A program made the translations under genes and the position numbers. Positions 1 through 6,982 of a stretch of 64,000 nt of DNA are shown here, piece after piece. The stretch covers positions 1-64,000 of the forward strand of contig NZ_SAXY01000029.1 of NCBI RefSeq assembly GCF_008016535.1, read 5' to 3'. How positions within the stretch are numbered: the first letter of the stretch is position 1; every line of letters begins with the position of its first letter. The notes below the pieces were generated by a model. It worked only from the letters and a program-made list of their open reading frames with translations, made no database searches and was not told the origin of the DNA. Source of the stretch: Brachyspira pilosicoli (GTDB lineage Bacteria; Spirochaetota; Brachyspiria; Brachyspirales; Brachyspiraceae).

Positions 1-172
1 GGAATCAAGCAAAGAGACATCTTCGTAAATTTAATGGAATACCAAAAGAACATTTTCACTTATTTATTAAAGAGTGTCAATTTAGATTTAATAATCCAAA
101 AGTTGACAAACAGTTGGAAATTATATACAATTTAGCAAGAAAGGAGCTTTTTTAGTTATCTAGGACAGCCCC
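1..172 (+). mobile_element. IS1595-like insertion sequence, right end (partial)
   Basis: This is the 3' end of an IS that begins before the window. It holds the transposase C-terminus and then a terminal sequence which, read inward from the end, is ggggctgtcctagataact. That is the kind of GGG..TGTCC inverted-repeat tip known from the IS1595 group. The element stops exactly where codons of a second, unrelated transposase begin, so it was inserted into that gene. The left end and target duplication lie outside the window. Confidence 0.7.
3..155 (+). CDS. IS1595/ISXO2-like transposase, C-terminal fragment
   Basis: Fifty codons in one open frame run from the window edge to a TAG stop. The fragment reads NQAKRHLRKFNGIPKE followed by HFHLFIKECQFRFNN. 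This matches the C-terminal end of ISXO2-like DDE transposases, where a (K)RHLRKFNG..K..F.LFIKE..FRFN block closes the catalytic domain. The catalytic residues would lie upstream, outside the window. Nothing in this fragment is broken, so the full copy may be intact; the window cannot show that. The TIR follows the stop by only a few bases, as usual for compact IS elements. Family assignment is from the recognised motif, not from a search. Confidence 0.7.
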   Translation, partial: NQAKRHLRKFNGIPKEHFHLFIKECQFRFNNPKVDKQLEIIYNLARKELF

Positions 173-1049
173 AAAATATTAAAAGATTTCTAAAGATAGA
201 AGAAATACCCAAATCTACTTTTTATACTTGGATTAAGAAATATAAAAATACTGGAACAGTTGCTAATTTTAGTACTAGACCGAAAACTTCTCCAAATATC
301 TTTAATAATCAAGAAGCTATTAATTTAATTATTAAACTCTATACTGAAGAGTATAGGGGAAAACATTATATTAAAGCATATTTAAATCGTGAAGGCATTA
401 AGATAGGTGTTACAGCTATAGAGAATGTACTAAAAAGAAATAATCTTTGGAGATATAAAACAAAAAAGAAAAAGAAGCGATATGATAAGCGTAAATTTGT
501 CTCTAAAATACAAAAAGAAGGCAAAATAGTTCAAATAGATACTAAATATATCAAATTAGGCAGAAAAACAGTCTATCAGTTCACTGCTGTAGATTTAGCT
601 ACTCGTTATAGTTGGAGGCAAATCTATGAGGATAAAACACCTTATAGTGCTTTATCTTTCTTAAAGTATGTCTTAAAAACTTCACCTTTTAAGATACAAG
701 CTATACAGACCGATAATGGTATGGAATATACATACCGCTGTATTAATACTCCTAAAATAAATATTTTTGATGAATACTGCTTAAAAAATAAATTAGAGAG
801 GAGATATATTCCTGTAGCAACACCAAGATACAATGGCGTAGTAGAAAGAGTACACGGTATAGACGAAAGAGAATTTTATTCACGATTAAATAAAAATATA
901 ACTGTAGAATTATTGAGAGAAAAATTAAAAGAATATACACATTTTTATAACAATCAAAGATTGATTTCTTCGTTAGGTTATATTACAATCAAAGAAAGAA
1001 TCAAAAATATTATAGCAAGTAAAAGTACAATATCTATGGCTCCATGACA
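173..1049 (+). mobile_element. IS481-like element, left end lost to the IS1595 insertion
   Basis: This is nearly the same element as the complete copy at 60052-61086 (which lies on the minus strand). It ends at the same terminal bases: ...ggctccatgaca, ending in ACA, the complement of a TGT tip. Its left end and the first ~22 transposase codons are missing because the IS1595-like element occupies that position. The missing piece may survive on the far side of the IS1595 copy, beyond the window start. Confidence 0.75.
175..1047 (+). pseudogene. N-terminally truncated IS481/IS3-group DDE transposase
   Basis: An open frame with no start codon at its head encodes about 290 residues, ending ...TISMAP. 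It aligns colinearly with residues 23-311 of the intact transposase at 60054-60989. It differs by scattered substitutions, for example KIEEIPKSTFYTW here against KIEKIPKSTFYAW there. The integrase core is complete, with D in VQIDTKYI, D in IQTDNGMEY and E in YNGVVERVHG. The N-terminal HTH start is missing, replaced by the IS1595-like insertion at 172/173. Most of the frame is upstream of the first internal ATG (721), so gene finders may report only the last 108 codons. Probably non-functional as it stands, unless an upstream start in the inserted element is used. Confidence 0.8.
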
Positions 1050-1077
1050 TTATTACATAAGTAATTTTTTATATAGC

Positions 1078-1120
1078 TTATTATAATTATTATAATAATT
1101 ATAATAATTATAATAATTAA
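1078..1120. repeat. AT-only short tandem repeat, 9-bp unit
   Basis: About four imperfect copies of the nonamer ataattata lie between the IS end and the tRNA promoter. It has no coding potential. It may simply reflect base composition and slippage. Confidence 0.5.
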
Positions 1121-1174
1121 TATTTTACCAAATAAATAGAAGAAAGATGAAATAATTTCACTATAAAAAAACAC

Positions 1175-1203
1175 TTGACTTTTTTACACAAATAGTATAC
1201 TAT
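1175..1203 (+). promoter_or_regulatory. sigma-70-type promoter for the tRNA/rpsU unit
   Basis: A TTGACT box at 1175-1180 is followed by an overlapping -10 region TATACTAT at 1196-1203 (spacer 15-17 depending on register). It is about 20 bp upstream of the initiator tRNA. This is a plausible start for a tRNA-tRNA-rpsU transcript. Confidence 0.6.
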
Positions 1204-1223
1204 GCATAACAATAATTGTACAT

Positions 1224-1296
1224 CGCGGGGTGGAGCAGTTGGTAGCTCGTTGGGCTCATAACCCAAAGGCCGTAGGTTCAAGTCCTGCCCCCGCTA
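1224..1296 (+). tRNA. initiator tRNA-fMet (CAT)
   Basis: A cloverleaf with anticodon CAT is recognisable. The sequence begins CGCGGGGTGGAGCAG and has the three G-C pairs in the anticodon stem (GGG ctcataa CCC) that mark bacterial initiators. Position 1 is C and position 72 appears to be T, so the 1:72 pair is non-Watson-Crick, the other initiator hallmark. The T-arm GGTTCAAGTCC is normal. CCA is not encoded. It sits 36 bp before a second CAT tRNA. Confidence 0.93.
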
Positions 1297-1332
1297 ATAG
1301 CCAATAATAAAGGCTTATAAACTTTTTTATTT

Positions 1333-1406
1333 GGCGGCGTGGCTCAGGTGGTTAGAGCATGCGGCTCATATCCGCAGTGTCAGGGGTTCAAGTCCCTTCG
1401 CCGCTA
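1333..1406 (+). tRNA. tRNA with CAT anticodon (elongator Met; Ile-lysidine possible)
   Basis: A full cloverleaf is present: acceptor GGCGGCG pairs with CGCCGC, D-arm GCTCAGGTGGTTAGAGC, anticodon stem GCGG ctcatat CCGC, T-arm GGGTTCAAGTCCC. It lacks the three-GC initiator stem. The CAT anticodon fits elongator tRNA-Met, or tRNA-Ile2 whose C34 is modified to lysidine. The body resembles elongator Met of low-GC bacteria more, but sequence alone here does not settle it. CCA is not encoded. Confidence 0.9.
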
Positions 1407-1436
1407 ATAACTTTAATCAAAAGGCAGGTGAGTTAA

Positions 1437-1646
1437 TTGGTACGTATTTTCGCTAATGAAGGTGAACCAGTTGAAAGCGTTATTAAAAGATTTAGAAGAG
1501 CTTGCGAAAACGAAGGCATCTTGCAAGAATTAAAAGAAAAACAATTCTACAAAAAACCTTCTCTTGAGAAAAAACTTCAAAGAGAAAAAGCTCTTAAAAG
1601 AATGAAAAGAAAAATCAAAAAAGAACGCAGATTAGGTTTACTATAA
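1437..1646 (+). CDS. rpsU: 30S ribosomal protein bS21
   Basis: This 69-residue, very basic protein begins MVRIFANEGEPVESVIKRF and ends in a Lys/Arg-rich helix (KRMKRKIKKERR). That is the typical layout and length of bS21, which sits on the small-subunit platform near the anti-Shine-Dalgarno region of 16S rRNA and helps initiation. The start is TTG at 1437. No in-frame ATG exists nearby, and a good SD (aggtgag) lies 4-5 bases upstream. It follows two tRNAs, probably in the same transcript, and ends in a clear terminator. Having initiator tRNA and bS21 together places two initiation factors in one unit; this coupling is my inference. Confidence 0.95.
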   Translation: MVRIFANEGEPVESVIKRFRRACENEGILQELKEKQFYKKPSLEKKLQREKALKRMKRKIKKERRLGLL

Positions 1647-1670
1647 CTTATCTAATCTAATAAATATTAA

Positions 1671-1708
1671 AGCATTGATAGTTTTTTATTATCAGTGCTT
1701 TTTTTATT
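1671..1708 (+). terminator. intrinsic terminator after rpsU
   Basis: The arms agcattgata and tatcagtgct form a 10-bp stem (one G-U pair) around a T-rich loop, followed by a run of seven T. Confidence 0.85.
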
Positions 1709-1736
1709 GCAAAATTATATTATTTAGAATAAACTA

Positions 1737-1765
1737 TTGACTTTTATCTTCTGTAATATTATATT
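1737..1765 (+). promoter_or_regulatory. promoter for the 1805 lipoprotein operon
   Basis: TTGACT at 1737-1742, a 17-bp spacer and TATATT at 1760-1765. It lies about 40 bp before the first gene of the lipoprotein-LysM-cyclophilin unit. Confidence 0.65.
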
Positions 1766-1804
1766 AGAACAATAAAATATTGTAGTTTTTCGGAGTATAA
1801 TATT

Positions 1805-2398
1805 ATGAAAGCAATCAAACACATAACAATACTTACTTCTATTTTATCTGTTATAGTATCTTGCGGAGCATCTATGCCGCTTAAAGAGTATAAAGATGCT
1901 TCAACTTTAAGAGATAAAACAATTAAATATGAGCTTCAAAACTATTCTAAAGAACAATTCGATATAGCTGAAGCAAGCTTTGCAGAAGCAGAAGCAACTA
2001 TACTTATAGATGAAAATAAAGAGCCGGACACTGTAAAAGAATTGCTCACTACTGCTTCAAATGCTTATTTAGTTGTTTTAAATGAAGGTTTGCCTGTATA
2101 TGCTGAAGAATTAAAAACTGAAACTTCAAGAAATAGAGTATATTCTAAAGATATTAAAGCATATATAGTTGATAAAGAAAATTATGAACTTGCTGAATTA
2201 AACTATATTAATGCTTTATCTGCTTTAAGCACTAATAATTATGAACTTGCTGTTGATTCTTTCCTTAAAACAAGAGATTATCATAGTAAAGCTTTCTTTA
2301 ATACAAAAGAACAATTTGATAACAGCCTTAAAGGAATTCAAGAGGCTGATGATAAAATTAAACAAATAGATGTTTTAGAGCAATCTACTAACAATTAA
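1805..2398 (+). CDS. TPR-like lipoprotein
   Basis: This 197-residue protein has a lipoprotein signal: charged MKAIKH start, hydrophobic stretch and lipobox ending VIVSC at residue 20. The mature part is almost all helical and rich in Ala, Glu and Tyr. Helical pairs such as FDIAEASFAEAEA, LAELNYINALSAL and LAVDSFLKTRDYHSKA look like TPR or TPR-like hairpins. It is probably anchored to the outer or inner membrane, facing the periplasm. The SD is cggag, before ATG at 1805. The next gene starts 20 bp downstream, so the two are co-transcribed. The pairing of a TPR lipoprotein with a LysM protein suggests a periplasmic or peptidoglycan-associated job; no specific function is recognised. Confidence 0.75.
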   Translation: MKAIKHITILTSILSVIVSCGASMPLKEYKDASTLRDKTIKYELQNYSKEQFDIAEASFAEAEATILIDENKEPDTVKELLTTASNAYLVVLNEGLPVYAEELKTETSRNRVYSKDIKAYIVDKENYELAELNYINALSALSTNNYELAVDSFLKTRDYHSKAFFNTKEQFDNSLKGIQEADDKIKQIDVLEQSTNN

Positions 2399-2418
2399 TA
2401 TTATATGGAGTTTTTATT

Positions 2419-3558
2419 ATGAAAAAAGTATTATTAATTCTTTTCGCAGCTTGTTATTTAATATATGGACAAGACACTAATAGCAGCATAACTAATGAAA
2501 ATATAAAAGACAGTGAAGATTATCAATTAGCACAAAGATATAGAGAATTAGCCATAGAGGCTCATAATGCCGGTGATTATAATCAAAGTATTGAGTTTTC
2601 TAAACAAAGTAAAGAATATTCAGACAAGGTTATAGCTAAGTTTGGAGTATATGGATTAGTTTTGAATGCTCAAAGATATGCTGAAAGAAACTTAGCTTTA
2701 CTTAGAGGTGTTGGAGGAGATACTAATGAATATTCTATTAACCTTTATGAAGGCTCTGTAATGGACTATGAAGCTGGAAACACTATATTTGATGCTGCTG
2801 CTAATGATACAGATTACAGCAACTCTATAACAAAATATACTGATTCTTCTTTAAAATCTAAATTAGGTTATGATTTGGTGGTGGTAGGTTTAAGAAGAGA
2901 TTATCTCATTAATGAAGGTGCTATCACTAATGCAGACAGCAATGATAATAATATATTAGATTTAAGAGATAAAGCTGTAGCATATTCTAAAGAAAATAAT
3001 TATAATGATGCTTCATCTAACGCTAGTCAAGCAATGAATATATTAGACATGCTTGAAGCTCCTCTAGTTTATGCAAAAGCAGAAGAATCTCTAAACAAAG
3101 CTAAAGAAGACGGATATAATGAAACAAAAATGACTAATTATAATCAAGCATCAACAACATTAATATTTGCTAAACAAGCATTAGATGATGAAGATTTTGC
3201 TAATTCATTATTTAATTCAAAACTAGTAATAGAAATGGTTAATGCTATGTATAATGGTACTGATTATAATCAAGAAACTACTATAGTAGAAACAACAGGG
3301 GTATTATTCCCTAAATACTATAAAGTTCAATATAGAAGAGTTGGAACTGATTCATTATGGAGAATAGCTTCTTATGACTTCATATATGGTGACGGCAATT
3401 TGTGGAGAAAAATATACGAAGCAAATAAAGACAAAATAAAAGACCCTAACATTATAATAGGCGGACAAATATTATTAATACCTAGTCTTAAAGGAGAAAC
3501 AAGAGACGGTACTTATGACTCTAATAAGCAGTATGGTAATATAAAAGATATAAAATAA
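2419..3558 (+). CDS. exported helical-repeat protein with C-terminal LysM domain
   Basis: This 379-residue protein starts with a signal peptide (MKKVLLILFAACYLIYGQ, likely cleaved after YG). Residues ~30-280 are helical repeats similar in style to the preceding lipoprotein (for example AIEAHNAGDYNQSIEFSKQS). The C-terminal ~60 residues form a LysM-like domain: YYKVQYRRVGTDSLWRIA, then YEANKDKIKDPNIIIGGQ and ILLIP. LysM binds the glycan backbone of peptidoglycan, so this protein probably sits in the periplasm on the sacculus. The architecture recalls spirochaete membrane antigens that join coiled or TPR segments to LysM. A short spacing to both neighbours supports an operon. Confidence 0.82.
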   Translation: MKKVLLILFAACYLIYGQDTNSSITNENIKDSEDYQLAQRYRELAIEAHNAGDYNQSIEFSKQSKEYSDKVIAKFGVYGLVLNAQRYAERNLALLRGVGGDTNEYSINLYEGSVMDYEAGNTIFDAAANDTDYSNSITKYTDSSLKSKLGYDLVVVGLRRDYLINEGAITNADSNDNNILDLRDKAVAYSKENNYNDASSNASQAMNILDMLEAPLVYAKAEESLNKAKEDGYNETKMTNYNQASTTLIFAKQALDDEDFANSLFNSKLVIEMVNAMYNGTDYNQETTIVETTGVLFPKYYKVQYRRVGTDSLWRIASYDFIYGDGNLWRKIYEANKDKIKDPNIIIGGQILLIPSLKGETRDGTYDSNKQYGNIKDIK

Positions 3559-3582
3559 ATATAAGAGAGGAAATAAAGTTTA

Positions 3583-4149
3583 ATGTTGAAAAAGACAAAA
3601 GTTATTTTATTATCATTATTAGTTGTAATAGCATTTACAGCAGTATTATTGGCACAAAAGCCTCAAACATCTAAAGAACATTTGTTTATAGAAACCAATT
3701 ACGGCACTATAGAAATAGCATTCTACCCTGAAAAAGCTCCTAAACATGTAGAAGCCATTAAAAAATTAGCTAATCAAGGTTTTTATAATGGCACACTTTT
3801 TCATAGAGTAATACCGGGTTTTATGATACAAGGCGGCGACCCATTAAGCAAACAACCTAATAGAGCTTTACATGGTACAGGAGGCCCTGATTTTGTAATA
3901 CCTGCTGAGTTTAATGATGTATCACACAAAAGAGGAATATGCTCTATGGCAAGAAGCCAAAATATTAATAGTGCTGGTTCACAATTTTTTATTTGTGTAG
4001 CAGATAGCCCTTTTTTAGATGGACAATATACTGTTTGGGGTGAGGTTATTAAGGGAATGGATGCTGTAGACAAGATAATTAATCTTAAAAGAGATGCAAA
4101 CGACAACCCTCTTACACCTGCTAAAATGAATAAAGTATATGTAAAATAA
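3583..4149 (+). CDS. exported peptidyl-prolyl cis-trans isomerase (cyclophilin)
   Basis: This 188-residue protein has an N-terminal signal or anchor (VILLSLLVVIAFTAVLLAQ), then a complete cyclophilin domain. It catalyses proline cis-trans isomerisation of folding proteins, here outside the cytoplasm. Family motifs are present: FHRVIPGFMIQGGDP (with the catalytic Arg), FNDVSHKRGICSMARS and GSQFFICVADSPFLDG, then YTVWGEV. The last 25 bp before the gene hold an agagagg SD. Its neighbour at 4167 encodes a close paralogue without the signal, so the pair arose by tandem duplication with one copy redirected to the periplasm, or the reverse. Confidence 0.93.
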   Translation: MLKKTKVILLSLLVVIAFTAVLLAQKPQTSKEHLFIETNYGTIEIAFYPEKAPKHVEAIKKLANQGFYNGTLFHRVIPGFMIQGGDPLSKQPNRALHGTGGPDFVIPAEFNDVSHKRGICSMARSQNINSAGSQFFICVADSPFLDGQYTVWGEVIKGMDAVDKIINLKRDANDNPLTPAKMNKVYVK

Positions 4150-4166
4150 TAAATAAAGGAAAAATA

Positions 4167-4652
4167 ATGGAACATTTATTTATAGAAACAGATTACGGTA
4201 CTATAGAAATAGAATTCTATCCGGACAAAGCTCCTAAACATGTGGAAGCTATTAAAAAATTAGCAAATGAGGGCTTTTATGATGGCATTAGATTTCACAG
4301 AGTAATACCTAATTTTATGATACAAGGAGGCGACCCTACAAGTAAAGACCCTACTAAAAGGCATTTACATGGCACAGGAGGTCCGGGATTTAGCATAGAA
4401 GCTGAGTTTAATGATGTATCACACAAAAGAGGAATATGCTCTATGGCAAGAAGTCAGGATCCAAACAGTGCTGGTTCACAATTCTTTATTTGTGTAGCAG
4501 ACTGCCCTTTCTTAGACAGAAAATATACTGTTTGGGGAAATGTTGTTGATGGAATGGACGTTGCCGATAAGATAGTTGCTCTACAAAGGGACCACAATGA
4601 CAACCCTATTGTAAACTCAACTATGAATAAAGTATATATCAAAGAAGTATAA
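4167..4652 (+). CDS. cytosolic peptidyl-prolyl cis-trans isomerase (cyclophilin)
   Basis: This 161-residue single-domain cyclophilin has no signal peptide. Its motifs FHRVIPNFMIQGGDP, FNDVSHKRGICSMARS and GSQFFICVADCPFLDR are nearly identical to those of the exported paralogue 18 bp upstream. It is of typical bacterial PpiB size. The two genes share long stretches of near-identical DNA, for example around the VSHKRG block, so gene conversion between them is likely. The unit ends at a terminator just downstream. Confidence 0.93.
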   Translation: MEHLFIETDYGTIEIEFYPDKAPKHVEAIKKLANEGFYDGIRFHRVIPNFMIQGGDPTSKDPTKRHLHGTGGPGFSIEAEFNDVSHKRGICSMARSQDPNSAGSQFFICVADCPFLDRKYTVWGNVVDGMDVADKIVALQRDHNDNPIVNSTMNKVYIKEV

Positions 4653-4672
4653 TTAATAAAGACTATAATATT

Positions 4673-4710
4673 AAAGCGATGGAGTTATAATAAGCCCTAT
4701 CGCTTTTTTT
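4673..4710 (+). terminator. intrinsic terminator after the cyclophilin pair
   Basis: The arms aaagcgatgg and cctatcgcttt pair across an AT loop and are followed by a T run. Confidence 0.8.
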
Positions 4711-4715
4711 ATTAG

Positions 4716-4852
4716 AAAATTTTTAAAGTTTTTCAAAATTTATTTTTTTTATTTTAATTATTGCGGGGGCTAGCTCCCACACCCCCAGTTCTTTTACGAC
4801 CGAAGGAAGTACCTTTAGGTATTGCCAAAAGAACCAAAAAGACTGCATTTCT
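4716..4852. repeat. dispersed intergenic repeat, module A copy 1
   Basis: About 135 bp, repeated almost exactly 323 bp further on (5039-5175) and in diverged form at 38464-38574. The core is a palindromic gggggctagctccc, then gaccgaaggaagtacc, then ccaaaagaaccaaaaagact. It is far more GC-rich than its surroundings. There is no conserved ORF. Confidence 0.85.
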
Positions 4853-4916
4853 ATGAAATATATCTAAAAACATATATCATCATTTTATTGTATTCGTTAT
4901 ATATAAAAATAATATA

Positions 4917-5000
4917 TTTGCACTTTCGCAAAGCGTGCCCGAAGGGCAAAAACTTTGACGAAGTCCGCACAGCGAAGGCGGGAAAAAGTTGAAGAAAACA
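4917..5000. repeat. dispersed intergenic repeat, module B copy 1
   Basis: An ~84-bp block with several small inverted repeats: gcactttcgcaaagcgtgc, gcccgaagggc and acttTGACGaagt. It recurs at 38636-38742 and, inverted, at 46144-46220. It lies between the two module A copies. It is flanked by AT-rich filler. I see no gene in 4711-5282. Confidence 0.85.
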
Positions 5001-5038
5001 AAAACTTATATAAAAAATATATTGTAGTATATATACTT

Positions 5039-5175
5039 AAAAATTTTAAAGTTTTTCAAAATTTATTTTTTTTATTTTAATTATTGCGGGGGCTAGCCCC
5101 CACACCCCCAGTTCTTTTGCGACCGAAGGAAGTACCTTTAGGTATTGCCAAAAGAACCAAAAAGACTTCATTTTA
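5039..5175. repeat. dispersed intergenic repeat, module A copy 2
   Basis: Nearly identical to 4716-4852. Its hairpin is a perfect 14-bp palindrome, gggggctagccccc. The two direct copies could recombine and delete module B. Confidence 0.85.
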
Positions 5176-5282
5176 TGAAAATATCCAAAAATACATGGTA
5201 TTATTTTATATATTTTTAATATACAAAAATAATATATTTGTATATTAAAAAATAATTTAATAGATTTATAAAATATTTATGC

Positions 5283-5328
5283 AAATAAAAAAGTCATACC
5301 TAGCATTAAAAACTAAATATGACTTTTA
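5283..5328 (-). terminator. intrinsic terminator after fabF
   Basis: A perfect 10-bp stem (aaaagtcata / tatgactttt) around a 19-bp loop lies 21 bp beyond the fabF stop. It is followed on the minus strand by a T-rich tract. Confidence 0.75.
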
Positions 5329-5348
5329 TTATAATCACAAACTATTTA

Positions 5349-6602
5349 TTATACTCTTTTAAATACTATAGAAGCATTATGTCCGCCAAAACCAAAAGAA
5401 TTGCTTATAGCATATTCTATTTTTTTGTCTTGAGCAGTATTAGCAACAACATCTAAATCGCATTCAGGGTCTTTATCTTCAACATTAATAGTAGGGTGAA
5501 CTTTAGAATCTATTATACTCATTACAGTAGCAATAGCTTCTATTCCGCCAGCAGCCCCCAAAGCATGACCTGTCATAGATTTAGTAGAGTTAACTTTTAT
5601 CTTTTTAGCATGGTCTTCACCTAGAGCCTTCTTAACAGCCTTAATCTCAGCAATATCTCCAACAGGAGTAGAAGTACCATGAGTATTAACATAGTCAATC
5701 TTATCTGGAGAAATTTTAGCAGACTCTATAGCCAAAGACATAGCTCTTGCCCCCATAGCACCATCTTCTAAAGGTGCAGTAATATGATTAGCATCACAAG
5801 TAAAACCATATCCAGAAACTTCAGCAAGTATATTAGCATTTCTTTTCTTAGCATGCTCATATTCTTCAAGTACAAGTATACCAGCACCCTCAGCTATAAC
5901 AAAGCCGTCTCTGCCCTTGTCAAAAGGTCTGGAAGCCTTAGTAGGCTCATCATTTTTAGTAGATAAAGCCCTCGCATTATTAAATCCAGCTATAGTAAGA
6001 GGATTTATAGTAGCCTCAGAACCGCCGACTATCATAATATCAGCTTCATTATCTTTAATATGCTTGTATCCTAAACCTATAGAATGATTTGAAGAAGCAC
6101 AAGCAGTAACGGTACTATAGTTAGGACCATTCATGCCATATTCCATAGCTATTAAACCGGGTGTCATATTAATAATTTGCATAGGAACAAAGAAAGGTGA
6201 AACTCTGCTTGGTCCGTCAGCAAGTATTATATTATGATTATTTAAAAGAGTAGTGATACCGCCTATACCGCTTCCAAGTATACAGCCTGCTCTCAAAGGG
6301 TCAAAACCTGTTTTAGGTTCTATACCAGCCTGTTTTAAAGCATGATAAGCAGCATATACACCATAAGTTATAAATGGGTCAAGTCTTCTTAGCATTTTCT
6401 TATCAGAATAATAATCACCCTCTAAAGCAGGTGCTTCACCACCTATTCTTGTAACTAATTGCTCTTTTTCTGGATCAAAATATTTACTAAGCGGTTTAAT
6501 TCCAGAAACGCCATTAAGAAGATTGTCCCAGAAAGTTTTAACATCATTTCCAAGACAACTTACAATTCCAAGACCCGTAATAACAACTCTGCGTTCGCTC
6601 AT
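5349..6602 (-). CDS. fabF: beta-ketoacyl-ACP synthase II
   Basis: This 417-residue protein is full length for FabF. It condenses malonyl-ACP with acyl-ACP in type II fatty acid elongation in the cytosol. The catalytic triad is visible: Cys168 in STVTACASSNHS, His in NTHGTSTPVGD, and His in SMTGHALGAAGG. The C-terminal SNSFGFGGHNAS block is also typical. It is the last gene of fabG-acpP-fabF, but a strong hairpin and T run in the 71 bp after acpP should limit its transcription relative to acpP. An SD (ggag) precedes ATG at 6602. Confidence 0.97.
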   Translation of the reverse strand: MSERRVVITGLGIVSCLGNDVKTFWDNLLNGVSGIKPLSKYFDPEKEQLVTRIGGEAPALEGDYYSDKKMLRRLDPFITYGVYAAYHALKQAGIEPKTGFDPLRAGCILGSGIGGITTLLNNHNIILADGPSRVSPFFVPMQIINMTPGLIAMEYGMNGPNYSTVTACASSNHSIGLGYKHIKDNEADIMIVGGSEATINPLTIAGFNNARALSTKNDEPTKASRPFDKGRDGFVIAEGAGILVLEEYEHAKKRNANILAEVSGYGFTCDANHITAPLEDGAMGARAMSLAIESAKISPDKIDYVNTHGTSTPVGDIAEIKAVKKALGEDHAKKIKVNSTKSMTGHALGAAGGIEAIATVMSIIDSKVHPTINVEDKDPECDLDVVANTAQDKKIEYAISNSFGFGGHNASIVFKRV

Positions 6603-6621
6603 AATAACTCCTATATATTAT

Positions 6622-6653
6622 AAATAAAAAATTCCCGCAAAAATTACGGGAAT
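6622..6653 (-). terminator. intercistronic terminator/attenuator between acpP and fabF
   Basis: On the minus strand attcccg and cgggaat form a 7-bp GC-containing stem followed by a T run, 21 bp beyond the acpP stop and 20 bp before the fabF start. It would let most transcripts stop after acpP, giving excess ACP over FabF. Confidence 0.8.
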
Positions 6654-6673
6654 AATTAATATCTTTAAGAAAA

Positions 6674-6910
6674 TTATTTCTTATGCTCTTCAATATATTT
6701 AGCAGCATCAGCTACATTTTTAATCTTTTCTTGTTCTTCTTGAGGAATTTTAATATCATAACGTTTTTCTAATTCCATAATAAGTTCTACTAAATCAAGT
6801 GAATCAGCGTTCAAATCATCTACGAAAGAAGCTGTATCAGTGATTTTGCTTTTGTCTGAAATGTTTAATTGATTAGCAACAACATCTTTAATTTCATCGA
6901 TTAATGCCAT
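6674..6910 (-). CDS. acpP: acyl carrier protein
   Basis: This small acidic 78-residue protein has the 4'-phosphopantetheine site Ser37 in DDLNADSLDLVEL. It carries acyl intermediates for fatty acid and phospholipid synthesis. Length and acidity match AcpP. It lies 72 bp downstream of fabG and upstream of fabF. A good SD (aggag) precedes ATG. A terminator directly follows, consistent with ACP being needed in large amounts. Confidence 0.97.
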   Translation of the reverse strand: MALIDEIKDVVANQLNISDKSKITDTASFVDDLNADSLDLVELIMELEKRYDIKIPQEEQEKIKNVADAAKYIEEHKK

Positions 6911-6982
6911 GTTAAATCTCCTTTTTATTAATTTATTATTATTTTTAATTTATTATAAAGTGCAAAAGCAGCTTTATTACTA

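Noticed and set aside
4741-4860. Short ORFs across the repeat modules
   Set aside because: Frames differ among copies and end at different places, and no SD precedes them. The conserved feature is the DNA itself.
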